From contig DGTD01000010.1 in NCBI GenBank assembly GCA_002396385.1, forward strand, positions 1 through 15,601: 15,601 nt of DNA. Direction: 5' to 3'. The stretch is from Bacteroidales bacterium UBA4345 (GTDB lineage: Bacteria; Bacteroidota; Bacteroidia; Bacteroidales; Paludibacteraceae). The notes below the pieces were generated by a model. It was given only the letters and a program-made list of their open reading frames with translations, was not told the origin of the DNA and ran no database searches. The translations under genes were made by a program, and so were the position numbers. This document shows positions 1 to 6,829 of this stretch, in pieces. The number at the start of each line of letters is the position of its first letter. The first letter of the stretch is position 1.

Positions 1-75
1 CCTCAAAGATCTCTCTTCTCGTGAGTCCCTCGAAACCGCTGTTCCCAAGGGGCACCGGGCTTAACCCCGATTGCG
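1..75 (-). ncRNA. Putative structured non-coding RNA (partial), possibly SRP-type
   Basis: Read on the minus strand, the stretch downstream of the promoter at 80-110 is GC-rich, has no ATG-initiated reading frame, and can fold locally. For example, GGTG/CAC and CCCCT/AGGG pair around a segment containing GGGAACAGCGG. That segment loosely resembles the conserved apical part of bacterial signal recognition particle RNA (GGAAGCAG), so a 4.5S/SRP RNA is one possibility. This is only a by-eye resemblance. Other small RNAs, or the leader of a gene outside the window, fit equally well. The transcript probably starts near 73 and runs off the left edge, so its length is unknown. Confidence 0.35.
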
Positions 76-79
76 GATG

Positions 80-110
80 CAAAATTAGGCGATTTTCCCG
101 AACTGGCAAA
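80..110 (-). promoter_or_regulatory. Bacteroidota promoter reading leftwards
   Basis: On the minus strand a TTTG element (107-110) is followed after exactly 19 bases by TAATTTTG (80-87), a perfect match to the Bacteroidota housekeeping -7 consensus TAnnTTTG. It would start transcription near 73 and drive the RNA at the left edge. Confidence 0.75.
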
Positions 111-449
111 CTATTCCAGGGAATATTTTCAAGAAATTTTAATAATCGTTGATTATCAGCGCCTATAAAATCTAAAAAAAATCTTGATTTGCATCAATAT
201 TTCGCACCACATTCCCGTTTTTTTCACCTTTCACATATAACAATTTTCTCATAAAGCGTCCAAAAGTGCACATCTTTCCAAACAACCATACCAGAAGAGA
301 AATTTATGATTTCGCAAAAAAAATCAAGGACAAAAAGGTCCCGCAACAGAAACAGATGACAACAAAACCATGGTTCTCGATCAGTTTCAAGACAAATTCA
401 GGCTGATGAACTCAGTAAAAATAGATATATTTGTATAAAAAGTATTCCA
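111..449. other. AT-rich intergenic stretch without a convincing gene
   Basis: About 340 bases are very A/T-rich and lie between the leftward promoter and the first + strand gene. They contain the -7 element of that gene (426-433). A 17-codon Lys/Arg-rich open frame at 306-359 was seen but is not supported as a gene. No strong repeat or terminator hairpin was noticed. Confidence 0.5.
426..433 (+). promoter_or_regulatory. -7 promoter element of the small membrane protein gene
   Basis: TATATTTG matches the TAnnTTTG consensus and lies 16 bases before the ATG at 450. No clear TTTG was seen at the expected -33 position, so the upstream half of the promoter is weak or degenerate. It probably serves the three-gene run that ends at 2249. 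Confidence 0.5.
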
Positions 450-785
450 ATGAACAATAAGAAGACACTCACAGGGCTGTTTGCCCTTCTACTTCAAATA
501 GCCATATACCTACTTTTATACACGTTTTTTGCAAGTTTTATATATGGTCCATTCACACCAGCAGAAGCAAGCACTATGCAATTTGAATGGTACGCATTCA
601 TTGCGATTGCCATTATCTGCAACATATTTGACCCTCTGCTCTATATACAGATATTAATCTGGGGCATTGTCATAAAATACACATACACCAACGAATCTCC
701 CTGGATATGTTTATCCGCACTAGTAATTGGCCTTCTTGCGATAGCAGCCAATATTGCCATTCGGAAGAGCATAAAAAGGAGCTAG
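450..785 (+). CDS. Small multi-pass membrane protein of unknown function
   Basis: This 111-residue protein is not recognised. Three hydrophobic stretches (about residues 8-32, 47-76 and 86-103) predict three inner-membrane segments, the second long enough to be re-entrant or kinked. The C-terminus is short and basic (RKSIKRS), which by the positive-inside rule suggests it is cytoplasmic. The start is supported by the -7 promoter element 16 bases upstream. The gene ends 32 bases before the aminopeptidase gene and is probably cotranscribed with it, but nothing in the sequence links the two functions. An alternative view, that the aminopeptidase starts at 707 inside this gene, is rejected because the extra N-terminal residues do not look like that family. 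Confidence 0.7.
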   Translation: MNNKKTLTGLFALLLQIAIYLLLYTFFASFIYGPFTPAEASTMQFEWYAFIAIAIICNIFDPLLYIQILIWGIVIKYTYTNESPWICLSALVIGLLAIAANIAIRKSIKRS

Positions 786-817
786 CAGAAAGAAAAAATA
801 AATTTATAGAACTTAAT

Positions 818-1903
818 ATGAACGACAAACTAGAAGCACTCTTTTCCGAGTTGCTGGACACCCCCAGTCCTTCAGGCTATGAAGGCAAGTTGATGCGAAC
901 ATTCCGCGAATTCATATTTCCCTATGTCGACGAAGTGACATCAGACGCGATGGGGAACGTGATAGCGCACAAAATAGGGAATCCGGAAAAAAGCCTTATG
1001 ATAGAGGCCCATGCCGATGAAATAGGATTGATGGTAACGCACATTGACAAAAATGGTTTTTTATATTTCAAACCATTGGGAGGCGTTGATCCGAACATAC
1101 TTCCCGGCATACAAGTCACCGTACACGGCCCCAAAGGTCCCATTCCGGGAATCATTGGAAAAAAGCCTATCCACCTTCTCACCGCAACAGAGCGCGAAAA
1201 GCCATCAAAAATTGAAGACTTATGGATAGACATCAGTGCAGAAGACAAGCAACAGGCAGAAGAGAGCGTTGAGGTGGGCTCACCCGTCACCTTCCACACG
1301 CCAGCGATAGAATTGAATAACGGACTGACCGCCTCAAAATCGCTCGACGACAAGTGTGGTCTTGTAGTAGTGGCAGGAGTCGCTCAACAGTTATTCGAGC
1401 AGAAAGCCGACACAGACCTTGACCTTTATTTTGTAGCGTCGGTGCAAGAAGAAATAGGGACACGGGGAGCACAAACCGCAGCGCAAAGCATCCATCCAAA
1501 ATTGGGAATAGCCATAGACGTGACCCACGCAACCGACTACCCAGGAGTAACCGCCGAAAAATTCGGAGACTTTAAAATCAACAAAGGAGCCGTAATTGCT
1601 ATGGGACCAAACATCAATTGGAAACTTTGCAAAAGTCTGAAAGAAACAGCAACAGAAAACAACATAGCCTTCCAAAGCGAGGCTATTCCACGTGCCACCT
1701 CCACCGATGCAAGAACTATACAGCTGGTACACGAAGGGGTTCTGACTGCTTTAGTATCGATACCTTGCCGATATATGCACACCCCAAACGAAATTGTATC
1801 GAAACACGACATACAGTCTGCTATCGACATCATAACCGAATACTGCAAAAACGACATCGATGTAGACGAATATCTACCTATCAACAACGACTTAATACAA
1901 TAA
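818..1903 (+). CDS. M42 family metallo-aminopeptidase (glutamyl aminopeptidase / TET-like)
   Basis: The 361-residue product has the length and motif order of peptidase family M42 (PepA, FrvX, YsdC, TET), cytosolic di-metal aminopeptidases that assemble into large dodecameric shells and trim short peptides. Expected metal and catalytic residues are visible: H65 in EAHADEIG, D178 in SLDDKCG, E211/E212 in VQEEIGTRGA, D234 in AIDVTHATD and H321 in RYMHTPNE. No signal peptide is seen. The ATG at 818 is chosen because MNDKLEALFSELLDTPSPSGYE is the normal family N-terminus. The same frame is open from an ATG at 707, but that would overlap the upstream gene by 79 bases. The gene sits 32 bases after the membrane protein gene and 13 bases before a lipoprotein gene, probably in one transcript. 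Substrate preference (acidic or other residues) cannot be read from the sequence. Confidence 0.93.
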   Translation: MNDKLEALFSELLDTPSPSGYEGKLMRTFREFIFPYVDEVTSDAMGNVIAHKIGNPEKSLMIEAHADEIGLMVTHIDKNGFLYFKPLGGVDPNILPGIQVTVHGPKGPIPGIIGKKPIHLLTATEREKPSKIEDLWIDISAEDKQQAEESVEVGSPVTFHTPAIELNNGLTASKSLDDKCGLVVVAGVAQQLFEQKADTDLDLYFVASVQEEIGTRGAQTAAQSIHPKLGIAIDVTHATDYPGVTAEKFGDFKINKGAVIAMGPNINWKLCKSLKETATENNIAFQSEAIPRATSTDARTIQLVHEGVLTALVSIPCRYMHTPNEIVSKHDIQSAIDIITEYCKNDIDVDEYLPINNDLIQ

Positions 1904-1916
1904 AACTATATTAAAG

Positions 1917-2249
1917 ATGGTAAAAATCGTAAAAAGAGTTGCCTATACCGCACTTCTAACAACGGTGTTGGCAAGTTGTTCGGGTGTTGGCAACAATACA
2001 GCCTCCAACGACCCGGAAGTAGATGCAAACATCAACAGACTCGACAGCATCATCACAGTAGAAAAAGACTATATTGCCAAAGCTAAATCAGGCGATATGG
2101 ATGCCAGTGTTAAAATCAACGAGCTCCAATACGAAGGCAAGCAGGTTGTTGCAAAACTAAAAGAGCAAGCGGCTTCTGGAAAAGTCAACGACGAGCAGAA
2201 AGCCAAAGTTGAAAACCTGCTAAACGAACTGCAACAATTGGTAAAATAG
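1917..2249 (+). CDS. Small putative lipoprotein with a charged helical body
   Basis: This 110-residue protein begins with a basic, hydrophobic signal peptide ending in a lipobox LASC (residues 18-21), so Cys21 should be lipidated and the protein anchored in the cell envelope. The mature part is short, rich in Lys, Glu, Asp and Gln, with heptad-like spacing of hydrophobic residues (about residues 35-108), suggesting helical or coiled-coil structure. It contains no catalytic motif and I do not recognise the family. It starts 13 bases after the aminopeptidase stop codon and is followed by a strong terminator, so it is the last gene of that transcript. Confidence 0.8.
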   Translation: MVKIVKRVAYTALLTTVLASCSGVGNNTASNDPEVDANINRLDSIITVEKDYIAKAKSGDMDASVKINELQYEGKQVVAKLKEQAASGKVNDEQKAKVENLLNELQQLVK

Positions 2250-2269
2250 GGGCGGTATAAAGAAAAAGG

Positions 2270-2303
2270 AAGGGTGTGGCCTTAATTAAACGGTCACACC
2301 CTT
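2270..2303. terminator. Bidirectional intrinsic terminator
   Basis: AAGGGTGTGGCC (2270-2281) pairs with GGTCACACCCTT (2292-2303) through 12 pairs including one G-U, around a 10-base loop. A pyrimidine-rich tail follows on the + strand, and an A/G-rich tract upstream gives a U/C-rich tail on the minus strand. It sits between the convergent genes ending at 2249 and 2321 and can serve both. Confidence 0.85.
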
Positions 2304-2320
2304 CTTCTTATCAGTTCATT

Positions 2321-3061
2321 TTATTTACCCGTACCATTTATGTAACGTGCAAGTCCATAGATGTATCGACGAAAACCCGGCTGGTATGCCAAGACTTTCC
2401 CGAACCAGCCTAAACGTCGGTTTAAGAAACGAACAATCAAACCGACAGTCAACATTTCGAACAAAGTGCCAGGGCCTACAATAAACCACTTCCACGACCC
2501 TAGGAAAATGAAGCATGCGGCAACGCCTAAAATCACGACGATCCAGTCGAAAGCAATCTTCACAATTCTGTAACGTATACCCGAAAAACGGCTGACAGCT
2601 GCAGGGAAACCTTCGCCCGGCATTGTCACAGAAGCGCAACGGTTTTTTAGTGCGATGCCAAGCCCCAAAATCAAGCATCCCAGGACCATTTCACAAACCT
2701 GCTGCCACAAAGTTGCCGGTTCATACAGTTGGGTAATGTACAAATTCAGGTCGAGCAACATACCAAATACAAAACCGATGAGCAACTGGAAGAATTGCAC
2801 CATCTCGAACTTACGGCGCAAAACAACGATTTGTCCAACCACCAGCAACACATTCATCAAATAGGTATACCAACCAACGGACAAATGGGGCACACAACCT
2901 GCGTCGCCTGCCCTTTCGAACACATACGGCAACACGGCAATGACACTTGAACCAAGACCAGAGCGAACAAGCGAAGCTATGCCCAACGTCATTATGAACA
3001 AAGAGACCAACAGCCAAAAATGCTGCCAAAAGAAGGAGATTAGGAGTTTCTTATTTCTCAT
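2321..3061 (-). CDS. YczE/YitT-like integral membrane protein
   Basis: This 246-residue polytopic protein has about six hydrophobic segments (residues 13-32, 63-81, 88-107, 122-140, 168-190 and 195-212). Features resembling the YczE/YyaS/YitT group of bacterial membrane proteins are the N-terminal LGIASLVRSGLGSSV segment, the GFVFGMLLDLN segment and the central MPGEGFPAA motif followed by a conserved K..FDW helix. The family's molecular function is not settled. In other bacteria it is annotated as a putative transporter or membrane protein, and no substrate can be inferred here. The ATG at 3061 is preceded by a -7 element at 3092-3099, giving a leader of only about 25 bases. The gene is monocistronic, between a shared terminator and a divergent neighbour. 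Confidence 0.8.
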   Translation of the reverse strand: MRNKKLLISFFWQHFWLLVSLFIMTLGIASLVRSGLGSSVIAVLPYVFERAGDAGCVPHLSVGWYTYLMNVLLVVGQIVVLRRKFEMVQFFQLLIGFVFGMLLDLNLYITQLYEPATLWQQVCEMVLGCLILGLGIALKNRCASVTMPGEGFPAAVSRFSGIRYRIVKIAFDWIVVILGVAACFIFLGSWKWFIVGPGTLFEMLTVGLIVRFLNRRLGWFGKVLAYQPGFRRYIYGLARYINGTGK

Positions 3062-3091
3062 ACCCTATTTTAATGTTTCCAAATATCACTG

Positions 3092-3099
3092 CAAATATA
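3092..3099 (-). promoter_or_regulatory. -7 promoter element of the YczE-like gene
   Basis: On the minus strand TATATTTG matches TAnnTTTG and lies about 30 bases before the start codon at 3061. No good TTTG was found at the usual upstream spacing. Confidence 0.5.
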
Positions 3100-3133
3100 G
3101 CAATGAAATAAATACACTTTGAGAAAAGAGGGT

Positions 3134-3141
3134 TATCTTTG
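3134..3141 (+). promoter_or_regulatory. -7 promoter element of the beta-propeller gene
   Basis: TATCTTTG matches TAnnTTTG. Transcription would start near 3147, which rules out the TTG at 3139 as a start codon and favours the ATG at 3181. It is divergent from the promoter at 3092-3099, about 35 bases away. Confidence 0.55.
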
Positions 3142-3180
3142 CCAAAATTGACGATGCTTTACACAAAAAAAGACACTTTT

Positions 3181-4038
3181 ATGACAAAAACAATCAGCAA
3201 ACTCGAAGTTTTCGACGTCGAGAGCAAGAGCCGTACGGTCATCAAAACATTTCCTTACCTCATTGAGGCTCCAAACTGGACACCCGACGGGAAATGGTTT
3301 GTATTTAACAGCAACGGGCGCTTATACAAGCTTCCACACGATGGAAGCGGAGAACCCGAAGAAATCTATTCGGGCATTGCCACACGCTGTAACAACGACC
3401 ATGTGATTTCAAGCGACGGCAAACTAATCGCAGTGAGCCACCACTCTGCTTCCGACAACAATTCGCGAATATATACACTTCCTTTTGAAGGAGGTGAAGC
3501 TACCGAAATAACCCCTATCGGGCCAAGCTACCTGCACGGATGGAGCCCAGACATGAGACACATGGCTTATTGCGCCTTTCGTGGGAACGCCCATGTGGTA
3601 CATACACTAGACTTGGCAAGCGGCATTGAAACAGCCCACACAAAAAGCGAAGACGGGCTAAGCGACGGTCCGGAATACAGCCCGGACGGCAAGTACATCT
3701 GGTTCAACTGGGTAAAAACCGGCTTGATGCAGATATGGCGCATGAAAGCCGACGGAAGCGGCAAGACCCAAATGACATTTGACGAAGATTTAAACTCGTG
3801 GTTTGCACATGTGTCTCCTGATGGAAATTCGGTGGTATATATTGCCTACCACAAAGATGACTTGAGACCTGACGAGCACCTGCCGAACAAGAGCGTGGTT
3901 TTAAGGATGCTGCCAGCAGAAGGCGGCACACCAACAACAATAGTTGAATTGTTTGGCGGACAAGGAACCATAAACGTCAACTCGTGGGCACCCGACAGCA
4001 AACGCTTCGCTTTTGTAAGCTACGAATTGTCGGAATAA
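3181..4038 (+). CDS. TolB-like PD40 (WD40-like) beta-propeller protein
   Basis: The 285-residue product consists almost entirely of six PD40-type repeats, each marked by a (W/S)xPDGKxxxF-like core: WTPDGKWFVF (33-42), SSDGKLIAV (77-85), WSPDMRHMAY (121-130), YSPDGKYIWF (166-175), VSPDGNSVVY (211-220) and WAPDSKRFAF (269-278). This predicts a six-bladed propeller, the fold of the C-terminal part of TolB. Unlike TolB it has no signal peptide and no N-terminal TolB domain, so a cytoplasmic location is likely. The ligand or partner is unknown; binding or scaffolding is the general family role. The ATG at 3181 is preferred over in-frame starts at 3139 (TTG, inside the promoter) and 3154. The gene is monocistronic and is followed by a strong terminator. 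Confidence 0.85.
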   Translation: MTKTISKLEVFDVESKSRTVIKTFPYLIEAPNWTPDGKWFVFNSNGRLYKLPHDGSGEPEEIYSGIATRCNNDHVISSDGKLIAVSHHSASDNNSRIYTLPFEGGEATEITPIGPSYLHGWSPDMRHMAYCAFRGNAHVVHTLDLASGIETAHTKSEDGLSDGPEYSPDGKYIWFNWVKTGLMQIWRMKADGSGKTQMTFDEDLNSWFAHVSPDGNSVVYIAYHKDDLRPDEHLPNKSVVLRMLPAEGGTPTTIVELFGGQGTINVNSWAPDSKRFAFVSYELSE

Positions 4039-4047
4039 AAAAACAAA

Positions 4048-4079
4048 AAAACGCCCGCGACTGCATCCACGGGCGTTTT
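4048..4079. terminator. Bidirectional intrinsic terminator
   Basis: AAAACGCCCG (4048-4057) is perfectly complementary to CGGGCGTTTT (4070-4079) with a 12-base loop. The + strand ends in TTTT, and the minus strand continues into a long T-rich tract. It lies between the convergent genes ending at 4038 and 4160 and should act on both. Confidence 0.85.
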
Positions 4080-4159
4080 CCATTATCTAAAAATCTTTTT
4101 ATAACAAACTCCAGAATGTAATCCTCCTGTTTTTAGGAAACAACTCTGCTCTTACTGTT

Positions 4160-4648
4160 TTACTGGTCGCAAGAAACAGTCACAGAGTCAATTTTAAAAT
4201 CTCCATTCTGACAAGCGAAATAAAAATCGGCAGAAGCCTTCACACCGTTATCAACAATACCGGCAGTGTAGACATTGGGCGCTTTTTTTGAAACGTATTT
4301 CAGCCCATCGCCCTGTGCGCCGTCTTGAGCAGGGGTTCTGAACTTCCAGACAGCATAACCGCCACCCTCGTACTCGTAAGCAGTTTGAAGTTCATCAGCC
4401 ATCTTCTTCGTACAGAAATAGTCAGCAGCGGACCTATCAAACTCTTTTCGGCCGAACACATAGTCGTTGTAAAGTTCGGTAAGCAAAGCCACAACTTTGG
4501 CACTATCGGGGGCAGGAGTATTATCTTCTAAAACCGGAGCGGAAGAAGAATCGGCACCAGCATTTTCTTTTGCGGAAGGTTGCCCGTTGCACCCCGCCAA
4601 CACTGCAACAAGAAGAACAGCGGAAAAGTTCAGATGTTTAAAATTCAT
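4160..4648 (-). CDS. Putative lipoprotein of unknown function
   Basis: This 162-residue protein has a signal peptide with lipobox LAGC (residues 17-20), so Cys20 is the predicted lipidation site. A low-complexity Ser/Ala/Pro/Glu-rich linker (residues 22-50) precedes a compact domain that begins VVALLTELYNDYVFGRKEF and contains two cysteines near the C-terminus that could form a disulfide with others. The helical start followed by an alternating beta region resembles the small DUF3828-like envelope proteins of Bacteroidales, but this is a loose impression and no function is claimed. The gene is monocistronic with a clear promoter upstream (4671-4702) and shares the terminator at 4048-4079 with its convergent neighbour. 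Confidence 0.75.
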   Translation of the reverse strand: MNFKHLNFSAVLLVAVLAGCNGQPSAKENAGADSSSAPVLEDNTPAPDSAKVVALLTELYNDYVFGRKEFDRSAADYFCTKKMADELQTAYEYEGGGYAVWKFRTPAQDGAQGDGLKYVSKKAPNVYTAGIVDNGVKASADFYFACQNGDFKIDSVTVSCDQ

Positions 4649-4670
4649 TTCTATTTTAAAGTTGATTGGG

Positions 4671-4702
4671 CAAAATTATAATTAAGGAATTACTGATGCA
4701 AA
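4671..4702 (-). promoter_or_regulatory. Promoter of the lipoprotein gene
   Basis: On the minus strand TTTG (4699-4702) is followed after 20 bases by TAATTTTG (4671-4678), a full Bacteroidota promoter. It gives a leader of roughly 15 bases before the ATG at 4648. Confidence 0.7.
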
Positions 4703-4725
4703 TTCATTCGTGACAAAAAAAACGA

Positions 4726-4733
4726 TACATTTG
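4726..4733 (+). promoter_or_regulatory. -7 promoter element of the tRNA methyltransferase gene
   Basis: TACATTTG matches TAnnTTTG and lies 14 bases before the ATG at 4748. The upstream element is not a clear TTTG. The minus-strand lipoprotein promoter is about 25 bases away, so the two divergent promoters are close together. Confidence 0.55.
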
Positions 4734-4747
4734 TAAAAAAGAACACG

Positions 4748-5461
4748 ATGTCAGGATTCCGTTTCAAACAATTCTACATAGCACAAGACCGATGTGCCAT
4801 GAAAGTGGGCACCGACGGAGTATTAATTGGCAGTTGGTGCAACGTTTCAGGAGTAAAGACAGTACTCGACGTTGGTTGCGGCACAGGACTTATTGCAATA
4901 ATGGTAGCACAACGCAGTTCATCGGAAACAACAATTACAGGCATCGAGATTGACGGGGAAGCCGCCACTCAGGCCCAGGAAAATGCCTCGGAATGCCGCT
5001 GGCGTGCACAGATAAAAATAGAACACGCGCGCATGCAGGAATACAAGCCCCAAGAAGCAATAGACCTAATAGTCAGTAATCCGCCCTACTTCACCAATGC
5101 GTTAAAAGCGCCCGATGAAAAACGCAGTGCAGCCCGCCACAACGATGGCCTCAGTATAGAGGAACTTGTGCATTTCGCAAAAAAACACCTCTCTTCCAAA
5201 GGGCGTTTGGCAGTAGTATTACCCTGCGAGGAAGCGAAGCGCCTAATAGGTGAGGCAACAGCCTGCGGGCTCTACCTACAACGGTCGACCACGGTTTTAA
5301 CAAAAGCCGGGAAAAAGGCCAAACGTATGTTGTTGGAAGTAGGGAGAATCAAGCCAAACTCACCTACAGAAGACACACTGGTCTTAGCTGAAGGAGCAGA
5401 TAACAAGATGACCCCACAATTCAAATCACTGGTCAGAGACTTTTACCTATATGCCGACTAG
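4748..5461 (+). CDS. trmN6: tRNA1(Val) (adenine-37-N6)-methyltransferase, TrmN6/YfiC type
   Basis: This 237-residue SAM-dependent methyltransferase has the N-terminal FRFKQFYIAQDRCAMKVGTD signature and following VLIGSW of the YfiC/TrmN6 group, the SAM-binding loop DVGCGTG (41-47), the acidic end of strand 2 in GIEID (65-69) and the catalytic NPPYF motif (111-115) used by N6-adenine methyltransferases. In E. coli this enzyme methylates A37 of tRNA1(Val). Target identity in this organism is inferred from homology. Length and motif spacing are normal. The gene has its own promoter element and ends in a TAG whose bases overlap the stop codon of the convergent tsaC gene (5458-5461), with no space for a separate terminator. 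The nearest alternative function would be another N6-adenine methyltransferase of the same fold. Confidence 0.9.
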   Translation: MSGFRFKQFYIAQDRCAMKVGTDGVLIGSWCNVSGVKTVLDVGCGTGLIAIMVAQRSSSETTITGIEIDGEAATQAQENASECRWRAQIKIEHARMQEYKPQEAIDLIVSNPPYFTNALKAPDEKRSAARHNDGLSIEELVHFAKKHLSSKGRLAVVLPCEEAKRLIGEATACGLYLQRSTTVLTKAGKKAKRMLLEVGRIKPNSPTEDTLVLAEGADNKMTPQFKSLVRDFYLYAD

Positions 5462-6045
5462 CCACGAATAATAGTCACAGCACCATTGGCTTTCAACTTT
5501 ATAATTTTCGACGGTTTATGGGGTGTATTATCAGTCTGACGATACTTCACAATATAATCCATCTTAGACTTCACCTCCTCAGTTATTTCGGAAAACGATT
5601 TCGGGCTGGGTTGTCCTGAAATATTAGCCGAAGTAGATACGATTGGCCGCTTAAAGCGTCGGCACAACTCAGCCGAGAATTTTTCGGAAGTGACACGTAT
5701 GCCAATGCTACCATCCTCAGCTAAAAGGTTCTTGGCCAAATTACGCCCGCCATCATAAATAATAGTCATTGGCTGGTCTTCGGCGCATGCTTCAATAACA
5801 TCGTAAGCCACATCGGGCATATCAGCAAGACGCGAAATAAGGGTCGGATTATCGGTAAGAGTAATCAAGGCCTTCGAATCGTCACGCTGCTTTATGTCGT
5901 AAACACGTCTGACAGCATCTTCATTGGTGGCATCACACCCAATTCCCCAAATTGTGTCGGTCGGATAGAGAATAACGCCACCCTTCTTCAGCACATCAAT
6001 GGCAGCCTTAAGGTCATCCTCCATTTCAGAAAAATCGTTCTTCAT
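5458..6045 (-). CDS. tsaC: L-threonylcarbamoyladenylate synthase, TsaC/YrdC type
   Basis: This 195-residue YrdC-domain protein makes threonylcarbamoyl-AMP from threonine, bicarbonate and ATP, the first step of the t6A37 modification of ANN-decoding tRNAs. Diagnostic segments are ILYPTDTIWGIGCDA (25-39), the KQRDDSKAL basic motif (52-60), the Bacteroidota-style QPMTIIYDGG (91-100), STSANISGQPSP (137-148) and the C-terminal SKIIKL...VTIIRG. The short length shows it is the single-domain TsaC form without the Sua5 C-terminal domain. It is the last gene of the minus-strand operon, 17 bases after the SpoU methyltransferase gene. Its TAG stop overlaps the TAG of trmN6 on the other strand. The next in-frame ATG (residue 8, MEDDLKAAIDVL) is an alternative start. 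Confidence 0.92.
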   Translation of the reverse strand: MKNDFSEMEDDLKAAIDVLKKGGVILYPTDTIWGIGCDATNEDAVRRVYDIKQRDDSKALITLTDNPTLISRLADMPDVAYDVIEACAEDQPMTIIYDGGRNLAKNLLAEDGSIGIRVTSEKFSAELCRRFKRPIVSTSANISGQPSPKSFSEITEEVKSKMDYIVKYRQTDNTPHKPSKIIKLKANGAVTIIRG

Positions 6046-6062
6046 ATCATATTCTCCTATAA

Positions 6063-6827
6063 TCAGTAAGTCCTTCTCCGGAATTCAGCACAAGTAACGG
6101 CAGTGGCAACAGCCACATTCAGCGACTCAGAAGTAGGCTGTCCGGGCGGGAAACTGGGTATAAACAATTTTCGGTTGACCCATTTTTCCACTTCAGCCGA
6201 AATACCATTCCCTTCATTTCCCATAACAACCACAGCCTCTTGCGGCAGTTCGGTCTTATAGATATTATCGCCTTCGAGAAATGTTCCGTAAACCGGATAC
6301 CCCTCAGGCATGCCTTTGAAAAAATCAGTGAGGTTGGTATAACAGACCCTCACACGGGCCAAAGCACCCATGGTCGCCTGAACGGTTTTCGGGTTATACA
6401 CATCGACCGTATCGTTACTGCATACAATGCATTTTACGCCAAACCAATCGGCAATACGAACAATTGTGCCCAAATTTCCCGGATCTTGTACACGATCGAG
6501 AGCCAAAGTCAGATGCCCGACAAAGTCATTTCTATTGAATTCCACCTTGGGAATACGGAATACAGCGATAACCTGCTGGGGCGTATTAAGCAGAGAAGCG
6601 CGCTCTATTTCGGAATGTGTCGCCTCGGCCACTTCATCGGCATTCAATCCGGGATGTTCTTGCAGAAACCCGGCAGTAGCCAAAAGCAGGCGGCAAGAAA
6701 AAGAAGAGAACAAATCAGGAACGAGTTTGTCACCTTCAGCCACAAAAAGTCCTGTCGCATTCCGTTCCTTCCGCTGTGCAAGCGATCGAACCAACTTAAT
6801 CTGATTTTTAGTAACACGCATACCCAT
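6063..6827 (-). CDS. SpoU/TrmH family RNA 2'-O-ribose methyltransferase
   Basis: This 254-residue SPOUT methyltransferase has an N-terminal substrate-binding domain (about residues 5-90, starting KNQIKLVRSLAQRKER...LFVAEGDK) and a C-terminal trefoil-knot catalytic domain. The three SpoU motifs are present: motif 1 QDPGNLGTIVRIADWFG (114-130, with N118 and R124), motif 2 VMGNEGNGIS (201-210, with E205) and motif 3 SESLNVAVATA (233-243, with N237). Family members methylate ribose in 23S rRNA (RlmB-like) or tRNA (TrmH-like). The N-terminal domain favours an rRNA target, but the exact site cannot be read. The gene starts 2 bases after the stop of the upstream FKBP-like lipoprotein gene, so translational coupling is likely. 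A second ATG lies two codons in. Confidence 0.9.
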   Translation of the reverse strand: MGMRVTKNQIKLVRSLAQRKERNATGLFVAEGDKLVPDLFSSFSCRLLLATAGFLQEHPGLNADEVAEATHSEIERASLLNTPQQVIAVFRIPKVEFNRNDFVGHLTLALDRVQDPGNLGTIVRIADWFGVKCIVCSNDTVDVYNPKTVQATMGALARVRVCYTNLTDFFKGMPEGYPVYGTFLEGDNIYKTELPQEAVVVMGNEGNGISAEVEKWVNRKLFIPSFPPGQPTSESLNVAVATAVTCAEFRRRTY

Positions 6828-6829
6828 AC

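Noticed and set aside
306..359. 17-codon open frame rich in Lys and Arg upstream of the first gene
   Set aside because: It lies in an A-rich stretch where Lys and Arg codons arise by chance, and no promoter element or convincing ribosome site precedes it.
707..817. N-terminal extension of the M42 aminopeptidase from an upstream ATG
   Set aside because: It would overlap the small membrane protein gene, and the added residues do not resemble the family, whose N-terminus begins at the ATG at 818.
922..1887. Several open frames opposite or inside the aminopeptidase gene
   Set aside because: They are shadows of a well-conserved coding sequence, with Ser/Cys/Leu-rich composition and no recognisable domains.
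3139..3180. Earlier starts (TTG at 3139, ATG at 3154) for the beta-propeller gene
   Set aside because: The TTG lies inside the -7 promoter element and the ATG at 3154 is only a few bases after the predicted transcription start. The ATG at 3181 gives a normal leader and protein.
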